From assembly GCA_028688955.1 (NCBI GenBank), contig JAQTXD010000027.1:1-41585 (forward strand): DNA of 41,585 nt, written 5' to 3'. The translations under genes were made by a program, and so were the position numbers. The notes under the pieces were generated by a model. It had not been told where the DNA came from. It searched no databases and worked only from the letters and a program-made list of their open reading frames with translations. Positions 24,503-31,581 of the stretch are shown here, one piece after another (the first letter of the stretch is position 1; each line of letters begins with the position of its first letter). This DNA is from Desulfuromonadaceae bacterium. Lineage in GTDB: Bacteria > Desulfobacterota > Desulfuromonadia > Geobacterales > Pseudopelobacteraceae.

Positions 24503-25882
24503 TTAGCAACCTCCACCGGCACTACCGCCGGTGCTGGTCGTAGTGCCAGTAGCTGCTGCAGGGGCCATATAGGCTTTGTCTGCTGTCTCAATCTGGTTCA
24601 TCAGACCACTTGATGGAGCGTTTAACGCATATCCGGACAGCAGTGTTGCAAGAGATCCGGTTGTCGGAAGCGTACCCTGAATACGTGTGTCAAATGCCCA
24701 TGCTTCTATTTGTGCTGTGGTTGCTGTGGGATTTGCTGCTGCTATTCGGGCATTTGAATACCCGTTCCACTGGCTTGACGACCCGTCATACAGCATGATC
24801 TGCCCTTCCGGGACAGCAAGCACAGCATCAAACAACACAAAAGAAGGAGATGCACTGATGGCGGAACCGCACATGGCAATTGTTTTTTTGTCTGGAGAAA
24901 GGAACGCATTTTCTGCACCATTAAGCAGCGGCAGCGTAGCCATTCTTGTAACTAAATCAGCCTTTGACGGATACAGCCTGTTTCGGGTGGATTCTCCGTT
25001 AACCCTGTCTCCAAGAAACATCATCGCATGAGCAGTGCCACCGGTCGGATCCTTGGTACGGAATGCATTGGTAATATACGGCGTTGTAGTTGCGCCGCGT
25101 GCTTCAATCATCTGCCAGGAATTAAGCTGTGTACTGTCGGCAATCAATGCATCAACTCTTGCAATCAATTCGGTCACTGAATAGCGCAGTACATCCTTCA
25201 GACCGGCCTTGTTTTTTGCAACTGAATAGGTCGACGGAGTGATCACAGGAGCCGATTTAGTCAGAGGACCGTATGTGGTATCCGCTGCTGCAGCAATATC
25301 CCAGGCGTCGTCACCGCCATTGAGAATTTTAACCCTGTTTCGATCAAAGCCCCAATATCTGAAGGTGAAGTAAGCACGCGATTGAGGGTAATGCTCAGAA
25401 TCCGTCGAGGCTTTCGGTATGGTTAAAACGATAGTAGTATTGGCGTCAATACCAAGTTTCTTAATAACTGCATCTATCTGGGCGCCACTCGGCACCATTG
25501 AACCGACAGGTCCAAGTCCCTCTTCACGGGTGGCATACAACTCGCTCGAGCTGTCAAATAGCGCGGCACCTGGAATATGCTTCTTGCTTGCAGTCGAATA
25601 GTTCTTCAGCGTTGTCACTGATACCAGAGCGACCCTGTCAAGACTGCCGGCAGGAGCATTCAACTTGCCCTCGTCAATCCATCCCTTAAGTGTTGCAGCA
25701 TCGATAATTGCCGGAGCCTTTGTGGTAGTGATAGCTGCATCCAGCGCAGCATTTCTGGCCGCGGTTATATCATCATACCCCTTTGTTCCGCAGCCCCAGA
25801 GTGTAAGAGCGGTCAACAGAACCGTTCCAGACAGCGCAGCTTTCAGAAATCTGCCCTTATTCATCATAATCTTTCCTGACAT
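24503..25882 (-). CDS. extH: Rhodanese-like lipoprotein, ExtH-like, with C-terminal Gly-Gly-Gly-Cys
   Basis: A 459-residue lipoprotein; the lipobox LWGC ends at C31. Two rhodanese-like domains follow. In the first the active-site loop has no cysteine (TIVLTIPKAST); the second keeps one at C338 (IAMCGSAIS), so only one site could carry a persulfide. The chain ends GGSAGGGC, a flexible tail with a terminal cysteine that recalls the swinging arm of SoxY. GAGGAGG lies before the ATG at 25882. It is the first gene of the ext-like operon and is divergent from a LysR regulator. In Geobacter, extH-type genes belong to selenite/tellurite reduction operons. Confidence 0.82.
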   Translation of the reverse strand: MSGKIMMNKGRFLKAALSGTVLLTALTLWGCGTKGYDDITAARNAALDAAITTTKAPAIIDAATLKGWIDEGKLNAPAGSLDRVALVSVTTLKNYSTASKKHIPGAALFDSSSELYATREEGLGPVGSMVPSGAQIDAVIKKLGIDANTTIVLTIPKASTDSEHYPQSRAYFTFRYWGFDRNRVKILNGGDDAWDIAAAADTTYGPLTKSAPVITPSTYSVAKNKAGLKDVLRYSVTELIARVDALIADSTQLNSWQMIEARGATTTPYITNAFRTKDPTGGTAHAMMFLGDRVNGESTRNRLYPSKADLVTRMATLPLLNGAENAFLSPDKKTIAMCGSAISASPSFVLFDAVLAVPEGQIMLYDGSSSQWNGYSNARIAAANPTATTAQIEAWAFDTRIQGTLPTTGSLATLLSGYALNAPSSGLMNQIETADKAYMAPAAATGTTTSTGGSAGGGC

Positions 25883-26074
25883 ACGTCCTCCTCGTAAAAA
25901 AGTGTGAGAATACAACGGATATGGGTCTTACTCATCGGGCATCACCGATTGCCTGCTGTTCACCTCCCCTTTTAATTAATTGAGCCATTTTTGTTGCAAA
26001 CATGGTAGATATACAGATATTCCGATGGCATCTTAGTCTGCTGTTTACTATTATGAAAACGATTTTTAGTCATG
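25883..26074. other. Divergent intergenic region, extH leader
   Basis: No gene is supported. On the minus strand the transcript leader of the rhodanese lipoprotein contains GGGGAGG followed by a possible 11-codon reading frame (GTG to TAA), but the spacing to its start is too short to call it translated. A 5-base-arm hairpin (ATCGG/CCGAT) follows. The promoter was not resolved. Confidence 0.4.
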
Positions 26075-26099
26075 ACGCTATGCGAATTACGCATAGCGT
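26075..26099. promoter_or_regulatory. Operator-like palindrome upstream of the LysR gene
   Basis: Perfect 10-base arms ACGCTATGCG and CGCATAGCGT surround AATTA. The core contains the T-N11-A pattern expected for LysR-family sites. It ends 21 bases before the LysR start and lies about 190 bases upstream of the divergent rhodanese lipoprotein gene, so it can repress its own gene and activate the conduit operon. Confidence 0.6.
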
Positions 26100-26120
26100 A
26101 TGAGGAAATAGGAGTACGCT

Positions 26121-27080
26121 TTGAAATCTGAATATTTACGAACACTTGTAGAGTCAGTGGCAACTGGCAGCTTTTCAAAAGCGGCCGAGAATCTTTTTAT
26201 TACCCAATCGGCCGTCTCCCGTAGAATAAAATTTTTAGAAGAACAGTACGGATACTCACTTATAGATCGCAGCGGACAAATTCTGACTGCAACCGAGGCG
26301 GGACGGGTTGTCATAGAAAAAGCCGAAAAAATGCTGCAGATTGAAAATGATCTGCTCAACGACCTGCGAGAGCTATCCCCCCGGGCCGGTATTGTTTTCT
26401 GCTGCACGCCATCTTTTGGCGTCGCCTATCTGCCTGACATAATGAAAGACTTCATGCTGCTCAAACCGGATATGGCGGAGTTGAAGTTTTTGTTCGAGAT
26501 GCCGGATAAAGTTGTGGATGGTATGCGCAAGGGACTGTATCAGGTGGGAGTGATTGAGCACACTGAGAAATATGATCTCACCGAGTTTGAAACGTTCGAG
26601 CTGCCGGGGGATGATGTTGTCTTTGTCAGTTCCCCGCAGTTGGCACTGACAGAGACGGAGGTATCGCTTGAGCATCTGACACGTTTTGATCTGTATACAA
26701 GAAAGGAAGGGTGCTGTTCCAGTAAACTGCTTGATTACAATATGAAAAAGCTCGGCAGGGAGTACTCCGAATTCAACAGGGTGATCTACTACGACGACCT
26801 GCATCTGATTATCAGTTCGGTTCTTGAAGGGTACGGTCTGGCATTCATATCAAGGTCTGTCGTCGAGAAACTGGTGAACGAAGGTGCGCTGCGCACTCAT
26901 CGTGTCACCGGCTTTGACCATGCCTATAAACGCACACTCATCGTGAACAGTACTTCAGCAGCGACACGATCTCTCAACCATTTCATTGAGGAGATAAAGG
27001 GGGTTTTCGAAAACAAACCACAACGTGTTGATGTTTCTTCCTGCGCAACGGTTGCATTCGGCTTGCCCTTTGCGCCTTAG
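26121..27080 (+). CDS. LysR-family transcription regulator with two vicinal Cys pairs
   Basis: A 319-residue regulator. The N-terminal winged helix-turn-helix (residues 1-60; FSKAAENLFITQSAVSRRIKFLE) is typical, followed by a periplasmic-binding-like effector domain. Adjacent cysteine pairs occur at C94-C95 and C198-C199 in the effector domain, which is unusual and suggests a thiol or metalloid sensor. The TTG start is supported by GGAG 6 bases upstream. It is divergent from the ext-like operon with a palindrome between, so it is the obvious candidate regulator of that operon. It ends 4 bases from the convergent PhnA-like gene. Confidence 0.92.
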   Translation: MKSEYLRTLVESVATGSFSKAAENLFITQSAVSRRIKFLEEQYGYSLIDRSGQILTATEAGRVVIEKAEKMLQIENDLLNDLRELSPRAGIVFCCTPSFGVAYLPDIMKDFMLLKPDMAELKFLFEMPDKVVDGMRKGLYQVGVIEHTEKYDLTEFETFELPGDDVVFVSSPQLALTETEVSLEHLTRFDLYTRKEGCCSSKLLDYNMKKLGREYSEFNRVIYYDDLHLIISSVLEGYGLAFISRSVVEKLVNEGALRTHRVTGFDHAYKRTLIVNSTSAATRSLNHFIEEIKGVFENKPQRVDVSSCATVAFGLPFAP

Positions 27081-27084
27081 TCAA

Positions 27085-27423
27085 TCACATCTTCTTGACG
27101 AACTCTGATTTCAGCTGCATAGCTCCAATGCCGTCTATCCGGCAGTCGATATCATGATCACCTGAGACAAGGCGGATACCCTTCACCTTGGTTCCAACCT
27201 TGACCACCAATGAGGACCCTTTTATCTTTAAATCCTTGATAACAGTGATTGAATCACCGTCCGTGAGTTCATTTCCGAACGCATCGCGTACAACAGCATG
27301 AACTTCAGCGGCTTCCACAGCTGTTATCGGCCATTCATGGGCACATTCCGGGCAGACAAACATCTCTCCGTCTTCGTAAGTGTAGGCAGAACTGCATGCA
27401 GGGCATTTTGGCAATGTACTCAT
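27085..27423 (-). CDS. Zinc-ribbon protein, PhnA/YjdM family
   Basis: A 112-residue cytoplasmic protein. The N-terminal zinc ribbon has C7, C10, C24 and C27 (CPAC and CPEC), and the C-terminal SH3-like domain ([27 protein letters not shown]) matches YjdM/PhnA across its whole length. Despite the old name, the family has no proven role in phosphonate use. It is convergent with the LysR gene. RBS is weak. Confidence 0.9.
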   Translation of the reverse strand: MSTLPKCPACSSAYTYEDGEMFVCPECAHEWPITAVEAAEVHAVVRDAFGNELTDGDSITVIKDLKIKGSSLVVKVGTKVKGIRLVSGDHDIDCRIDGIGAMQLKSEFVKKM

Positions 27424-27486
27424 TTTAGATCCTTTTTTTCTGTGAGATTATTTGGTCCCGCATACCGGGTTCACTGAACGAAACAT

Positions 27487-28752
27487 CTACTGGATTACCA
27501 GTACGGCTATTGCGTGCAGCAGCAGGCCGATTACACCGCCGACGAGTGTTCCGTTCATACGAATGAATTGCAGGTCTGAACCGATGCTTAACTCAATTTC
27601 GTTGACGTACTCATCCGTCTCCCATGTTTGTACCGTATCGGAAATATGCTTTGCTATGGCGGTCCGGGCGGTATCGCCATAAGTTGCCACCAGCATCTCC
27701 AGATGTTCATTTAATGAATCCTGTAATCCCCTGTTTGTTGCCAACGTGGTGCCAAGCCCTGAAATAACAGCTGCAATCTTCTCTCGAACGTTCGAGTGCG
27801 GATGCTTCAGATCAGAGCTCAACCAGGTTTTGAGATCGTTACCAAGGCTCTTCGCGTATTCAGCCAACGTGGGGTTCTGCACTGCTTCCTGCTTTATAGA
27901 TTCTATTTTGGACCGCAACACCCGGTCGGTTCTCAACCTGCCAATAAAATCGCTCACAATGGCATCAAATTTCTGCCTGAACTCATGGGTTTGATCAGAG
28001 TTTACACTCTGGATGAATTCATTGACTCTTTTTACGATTTTTTCACCCGCCCCCTTGGAAAACTGGTCCCGGTTGGGGATAAAATGGCTGAGGAGCGGAT
28101 ATTCCTTTGTCACCATATCATCTATGGATGCAGCCAATCTGGCTTGCGCGTCCTCAGTTGAAATCCACATGGCGGCACGACTCAGCATTTCATCGAGCAC
28201 GGCCTGATGGCGATTTCCCGTCCTGAGCGTATCAAGAAGCGTCCCGGCAGAAGACGAAAGATCAAAGGAATCAATCCTGTTACTGAGGAGTGTGCGGAGG
28301 ATTTTCTGAACACGGGCGTCATCCAGAAAGTCAAGCGAATCTGAAAGGGCACGGGTTAAACCCGCGGCAATCCCATCAGCATTTTTTTCGGAGGTCAAAT
28401 ACGCGGCAAGATGTTCAGCCGGATTATACGCTCTCAATTTCCCTATCAATGTTTCAGGTACAAGAAACTTGTCCCTGATAAAGTCAGCAAGATTACCGGC
28501 TATGGCATCTTTTTTGTTTTTAATTATGGCCGTATGCGGTATCGGCACCCCCAACGGATGCCTGAACAGCGCAACCACGGCAAACCAGTCTGCCAGTGCA
28601 CCAACCATTGCCGCCTCTGCAAACGCAGCAACCCACTCCCACGCTCCGGTGCCTTTTTGAACCCGGGCAATAACAAAGAGAAGTGCCGCCCCGATCATCA
28701 ATCCCGTTGCAATTATTTTGTTTCTATTCAACATTTTTTTTCTGGCTTCCAC
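27487..28752 (-). CDS. DUF445-family membrane protein
   Basis: A 421-residue protein of the DUF445 (YjiN) family. Two N-terminal hydrophobic segments (about 12-28 and 38-60, with ADWFAVVALFRHPLGVPIPHTAII, the family signature) precede a long helical cytoplasmic or periplasmic region of about 330 residues, and a further segment closes the chain (GGVIGLLLHAIAVLVI). A GTG start with GGAG 7 bases upstream is chosen; an ATG six codons later lacks a good RBS. The family has no settled function. It stands alone between PhnA-like and DUF3024 genes. Confidence 0.85.
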   Translation of the reverse strand: MEARKKMLNRNKIIATGLMIGAALLFVIARVQKGTGAWEWVAAFAEAAMVGALADWFAVVALFRHPLGVPIPHTAIIKNKKDAIAGNLADFIRDKFLVPETLIGKLRAYNPAEHLAAYLTSEKNADGIAAGLTRALSDSLDFLDDARVQKILRTLLSNRIDSFDLSSSAGTLLDTLRTGNRHQAVLDEMLSRAAMWISTEDAQARLAASIDDMVTKEYPLLSHFIPNRDQFSKGAGEKIVKRVNEFIQSVNSDQTHEFRQKFDAIVSDFIGRLRTDRVLRSKIESIKQEAVQNPTLAEYAKSLGNDLKTWLSSDLKHPHSNVREKIAAVISGLGTTLATNRGLQDSLNEHLEMLVATYGDTARTAIAKHISDTVQTWETDEYVNEIELSIGSDLQFIRMNGTLVGGVIGLLLHAIAVLVIQ

Positions 28753-28861
28753 TCAGCGACTCCAAATTCTATGTAGTGTACAGTGTACGAAGAACATTCC
28801 ACTCCGGGTTGAACGAGTATATGTGAGATAAATCCATTGCCGTCCGGGAGTCACGGTTCAG

Positions 28862-29194
28862 TCAGTCCCAGAATATGCCGGTAGGGTCATGAGTCACTTC
28901 AGCGATCAACTTTTCAATCGTGTCCCGGTTCCTGCCGGTGGGGTATGGCTGGCGGCGATTTCTCCGGTCATACCAGAAGAGCGTCCAGAGCTGCGGTTCA
29001 GGATTAAACTCAAACTGAGCAACAAAAACACTATTCAACACAGTAGGATCTACGAACAACGGGCGGGACTCTATGAGGGTGACGCGGTTCCCCTTGATGT
29101 GATATTCCAGTGTAACGGAATCAGTGGTAAGCCTATGACAGAAATCATCTAAGAGTTCCTTTACGCGCATCATTTCCTGTTCGGGCAGAGCCAT
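28862..29194 (-). CDS. DUF3024-family protein
   Basis: A 110-residue small soluble protein. The conserved pattern of this family is seen: LLDDFCHRL, HIKGNRVTLIESRP, VAQFEFNPEPQLWTLFWYDRRNRR and a final TGIFWD. The start at 29194 has AAGGA 6 bases upstream. No function is known for the family. It is separated from DUF445 by about 110 bases and from the KE-rich protein gene by a strong hairpin, so it is outside the 29-38 kb module. Confidence 0.78.
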   Translation of the reverse strand: MALPEQEMMRVKELLDDFCHRLTTDSVTLEYHIKGNRVTLIESRPLFVDPTVLNSVFVAQFEFNPEPQLWTLFWYDRRNRRQPYPTGRNRDTIEKLIAEVTHDPTGIFWD

Positions 29195-29316
29195 ATTGAT
29201 TCCTTCCATGGTGGTGATACAAGCGGAATGTATCATTACGCTCCATCATTTACACGTTTGAAAATGCAGAATACGCTCAAACACCCCGCGCAGCGAGTAA
29301 TACCCCCGCCAACAGG

Positions 29317-29354
29317 AAGAGCCCTTGTCGGTAACATCACCGACAAGGGCTCTT
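29317..29354. terminator. Hairpin closing the 29-38 kb module
   Basis: Perfect 16-base arms (AAGAGCCCTTGTCGGT and its complement) surround the 6-base loop AACATC. It lies about 25 bases after the stop of the KE-rich protein gene. A short T-rich stretch follows on the minus strand. It marks the end of the seven-gene module. Confidence 0.75.
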
Positions 29355-29377
29355 TGTGGTGCTGAATTATCTGTTAA

Positions 29378-29626
29378 TTAGCAGCCGGATACTTCTTTTT
29401 TACCTTTAGCTGCAGGTTTGGCTTCACCGTCTTTTTTCTCTTTCTTTTCTTTTTTCTCTTTCTTTTCTTTTTTCTCTTTCTTTTCTTTTTTAGCGTCTTT
29501 TTTCTCTACTTTTTCAGTTTTTTCTGCGCCTGTTTTCTCTGCAGCTTTTTCCTCAGATGCTACGGCAACCATTGAAAAACTCAGGGACATCATTGCTGCT
29601 ACGATCATCGCTACGATTTTTTTCAT
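29378..29626 (-). CDS. Small exported Lys/Glu-repeat protein with C-terminal Gly-Cys
   Basis: An 82-residue protein. A signal peptide (about 1-23, ending AVAS) precedes a highly charged Lys/Glu-rich chain with tandem EKKEKK units (encoded by three perfect 18-base DNA repeats at 29432-29485) and ends KEVSGC. There is one cysteine in the mature protein, at the very end. AAGGAG precedes the ATG. It follows the iron-sulfur subunit gene by 87 bases and ends at a strong hairpin, so it is probably the last gene of the molybdopterin oxidoreductase module. A charged tether presenting a terminal thiol is one reading; no homologous function is known to me. Confidence 0.7.
   Translation of the reverse strand: MKKIVAMIVAAMMSLSFSMVAVASEEKAAEKTGAEKTEKVEKKDAKKEKKEKKEKKEKKEKKEKKDGEAKPAAKGKKEVSGC
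29432..29485. repeat. Three perfect 18-bp tandem repeats inside the KE-rich gene
   Basis: Copies at 29432-29449, 29450-29467 and 29468-29485 read TTTTTTCTCTTTCTTTTC on the plus strand, encoding EKKEKK on the minus strand. The 18-base unit keeps the frame, so changes in copy number would lengthen or shorten the charged region without a frameshift. Confidence 0.9.
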
Positions 29627-29713
29627 GTAATTCTCCTTTTTTAGATTACCGGCGCACCGGCTTCAAAATCTGCTCGGTTATTTACCATATTCACCGTAAA
29701 TGTCCAACCGATT

Positions 29714-30430
29714 TTACACGATATAGTACACCATCGGTTTGGTGCCCAACTCTTCTTTGTACTTAATTACATTTGATTTACTGATCAGCTTGGTAATCAG
29801 AGCCTGCGGATCATTGATATCACCGAAGTAGGTAGCGCTTGCCAGACAGGTCGTTGTGCAGCGGGTCAGCTCTCCCTTCTCTACGCGGTGGATGCAAAAA
29901 TGGCACTTGCGGGCATTGCCGATTGGAGAACGCCAGTGGCTTGTGCGTTTCGAGTTTTTGCCATATTCACCGGAATTCTCCACTTCATATGTCTTTTCAT
30001 GGAAATCACCGGTAAAATAATGTCCCACATCAGCCGAACGGGCACCGTAGGGGCACGCAACAAGGCAATAACGACAGCCGATGCATTTTTCATAGTCGAT
30101 CGTCACCAGACCGTCATCGCGTTTGTAAGTGGCGGTAACCGGGCAGACCTGAGTACAACTCGGTGCGTCGCACTGCATGCAGGGACGCGGCAGAAATCGC
30201 ATGCCGGTATTGGGATACTCGCCAAGTTCCTCCTCCTTGACCGGACGATAATGAATATCCGGTGGAGTCAGATTTTCTGACATGCAACCAGTGGTACAGG
30301 CATGGCAGCCGATACATTTTTTCAGGTCAATCGCCATTGCCCAGCGCCGCTCTGCACGTGGTTTCTTAAGAGCACGCTGAAGATCAGCCTGCATGATTTC
30401 CAGAATATCTTTATCTTCAATCGAGCTCAT
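29714..30430 (-). CDS. Four-cluster [4Fe-4S] ferredoxin-like subunit (PsrB/NrfC/DmsB type)
   Basis: A 238-residue electron-transfer subunit. Sixteen cysteines lie in four groups: CIGCHACTTGC, CMQCDAPSCTQVC, CIGCRYCLVAC and CHFC with CTTTC near the end, enough for four [4Fe-4S] clusters. There is no signal peptide, as usual for partners co-exported with a Tat-bearing catalytic subunit. The ATG at 30430 overlaps no more than a few bases with the anchor gene stop. It should pass electrons between the NrfD-type anchor and the molybdopterin subunit. Confidence 0.9.
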   Translation of the reverse strand: MSSIEDKDILEIMQADLQRALKKPRAERRWAMAIDLKKCIGCHACTTGCMSENLTPPDIHYRPVKEEELGEYPNTGMRFLPRPCMQCDAPSCTQVCPVTATYKRDDGLVTIDYEKCIGCRYCLVACPYGARSADVGHYFTGDFHEKTYEVENSGEYGKNSKRTSHWRSPIGNARKCHFCIHRVEKGELTRCTTTCLASATYFGDINDPQALITKLISKSNVIKYKEELGTKPMVYYIV

Positions 30431-30431
30431 G

Positions 30432-31580
30432 CTAATGGGTCTCCTTTCCAGCGATTTCGAACAAACCGGTTTTTTCACACACAACAAACACGAGAGCAAC
30501 AAGCGAAACAGAGGCCAGAACTACCAACATTTCGTAGATTGAGGGGAAGTAACTGATACGTTCCGGCATGTCATACACTCTGAAAACCGGGACTCTGAAG
30601 CCTTCAACAACCAGATCAAGGCGAGCCATGAACTGGGTGCCCAAGACGATAAGGCTCGCGAGTACAAGACCGCCAACGGTTCTCCTGTACATGAGAATCA
30701 TAAACGGAATCACCAGAGCACCACCGATACCGAATATTACGTTTTGAAAAAATGTTTCGCGAAAGACTTCATACCCGGTAAGGTGACTGGACAGGCCGAT
30801 TATAATTCGACAAAAAGTTAGTACGAATACCGCTGAAAGGGCAATTTTCTGAAGCCTCATAAATGGCCTCATCATTCTCAGGTTTCCGGTTTTTTTCGAC
30901 TGATATGCCGCAACGATTGCACAGAGAGCATTACCACTCAAAAAACCGCTGAACAGAAAGTAAATCGGCAGCAATGAGCTGTAGTAATACGGCATGGTAC
31001 CGACGGCCCCGAACAGACTGCCCAGAGAACAATACGTGATTACCGGGATGATAAAGGACGTATAGAGCAGCGCCTTGGAATGTACGTGACGCTGAATGTT
31101 TATATACTCCACCAGCAAGATGGAGATATCGGCGGTATACCAGACCGACATCCAGAACATCGGCGACGTTGGATTAGGCGAAATCATGAACATATACATC
31201 CGCTCGACATGCCCCAGCTCGGAAGCCAGCGAGGCGAATCCGGCGATGGCGGTTATCAACCCCATAAAAATAACGCGCGAAGCCAGTGGTTTGTATTTTT
31301 CATGAAAAAACATATTGCCGATAAAGTTGGTAAAAATACAGCCACCGCTTACCAGAGCAAAATAAACATACGTTGATATCTGCAGTCCCCAGGGAACCTG
31401 GCTGGAAGTGTTGATGGTATGGCCATGGCCAAGGATGAAGATGCTTGCAAAACCGACTCCACCGAGCATGAGGCCAATAATTGCGAGATAAACTATGAGC
31501 CCCCCCTTGCCCTGCTTGAATTCACTGAAATAACTGAGAAGCCTCTCTTTTTTTGGAACATAAACGCCGTAAATCTGCAT
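30432..31580 (-). CDS. NrfD/PsrC-type quinone-interacting membrane anchor
   Basis: A 382-residue polytopic protein with about nine to ten hydrophobic segments and no haem-ligand pattern, matching the NrfD/PsrC family that oxidises or reduces menaquinol without haem. It starts 1 base after the molybdopterin subunit's stop and ends just before the iron-sulfur subunit, so the order is catalytic, anchor, iron-sulfur. In PsrC-like enzymes this subunit anchors the periplasmic pair. Direction of electron flow cannot be told from sequence. Confidence 0.9.
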   Translation of the reverse strand: MQIYGVYVPKKERLLSYFSEFKQGKGGLIVYLAIIGLMLGGVGFASIFILGHGHTINTSSQVPWGLQISTYVYFALVSGGCIFTNFIGNMFFHEKYKPLASRVIFMGLITAIAGFASLASELGHVERMYMFMISPNPTSPMFWMSVWYTADISILLVEYINIQRHVHSKALLYTSFIIPVITYCSLGSLFGAVGTMPYYYSSLLPIYFLFSGFLSGNALCAIVAAYQSKKTGNLRMMRPFMRLQKIALSAVFVLTFCRIIIGLSSHLTGYEVFRETFFQNVIFGIGGALVIPFMILMYRRTVGGLVLASLIVLGTQFMARLDLVVEGFRVPVFRVYDMPERISYFPSIYEMLVVLASVSLVALVFVVCEKTGLFEIAGKETH

Positions 31581-31581
31581 A

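Noticed and set aside
25920..25965. Possible 11-codon leader peptide (GTG to TAA) before the rhodanese lipoprotein gene
   Set aside because: The Shine-Dalgarno-like GGGGAGG abuts the start codon with no spacing and no regulatory codons stand out.
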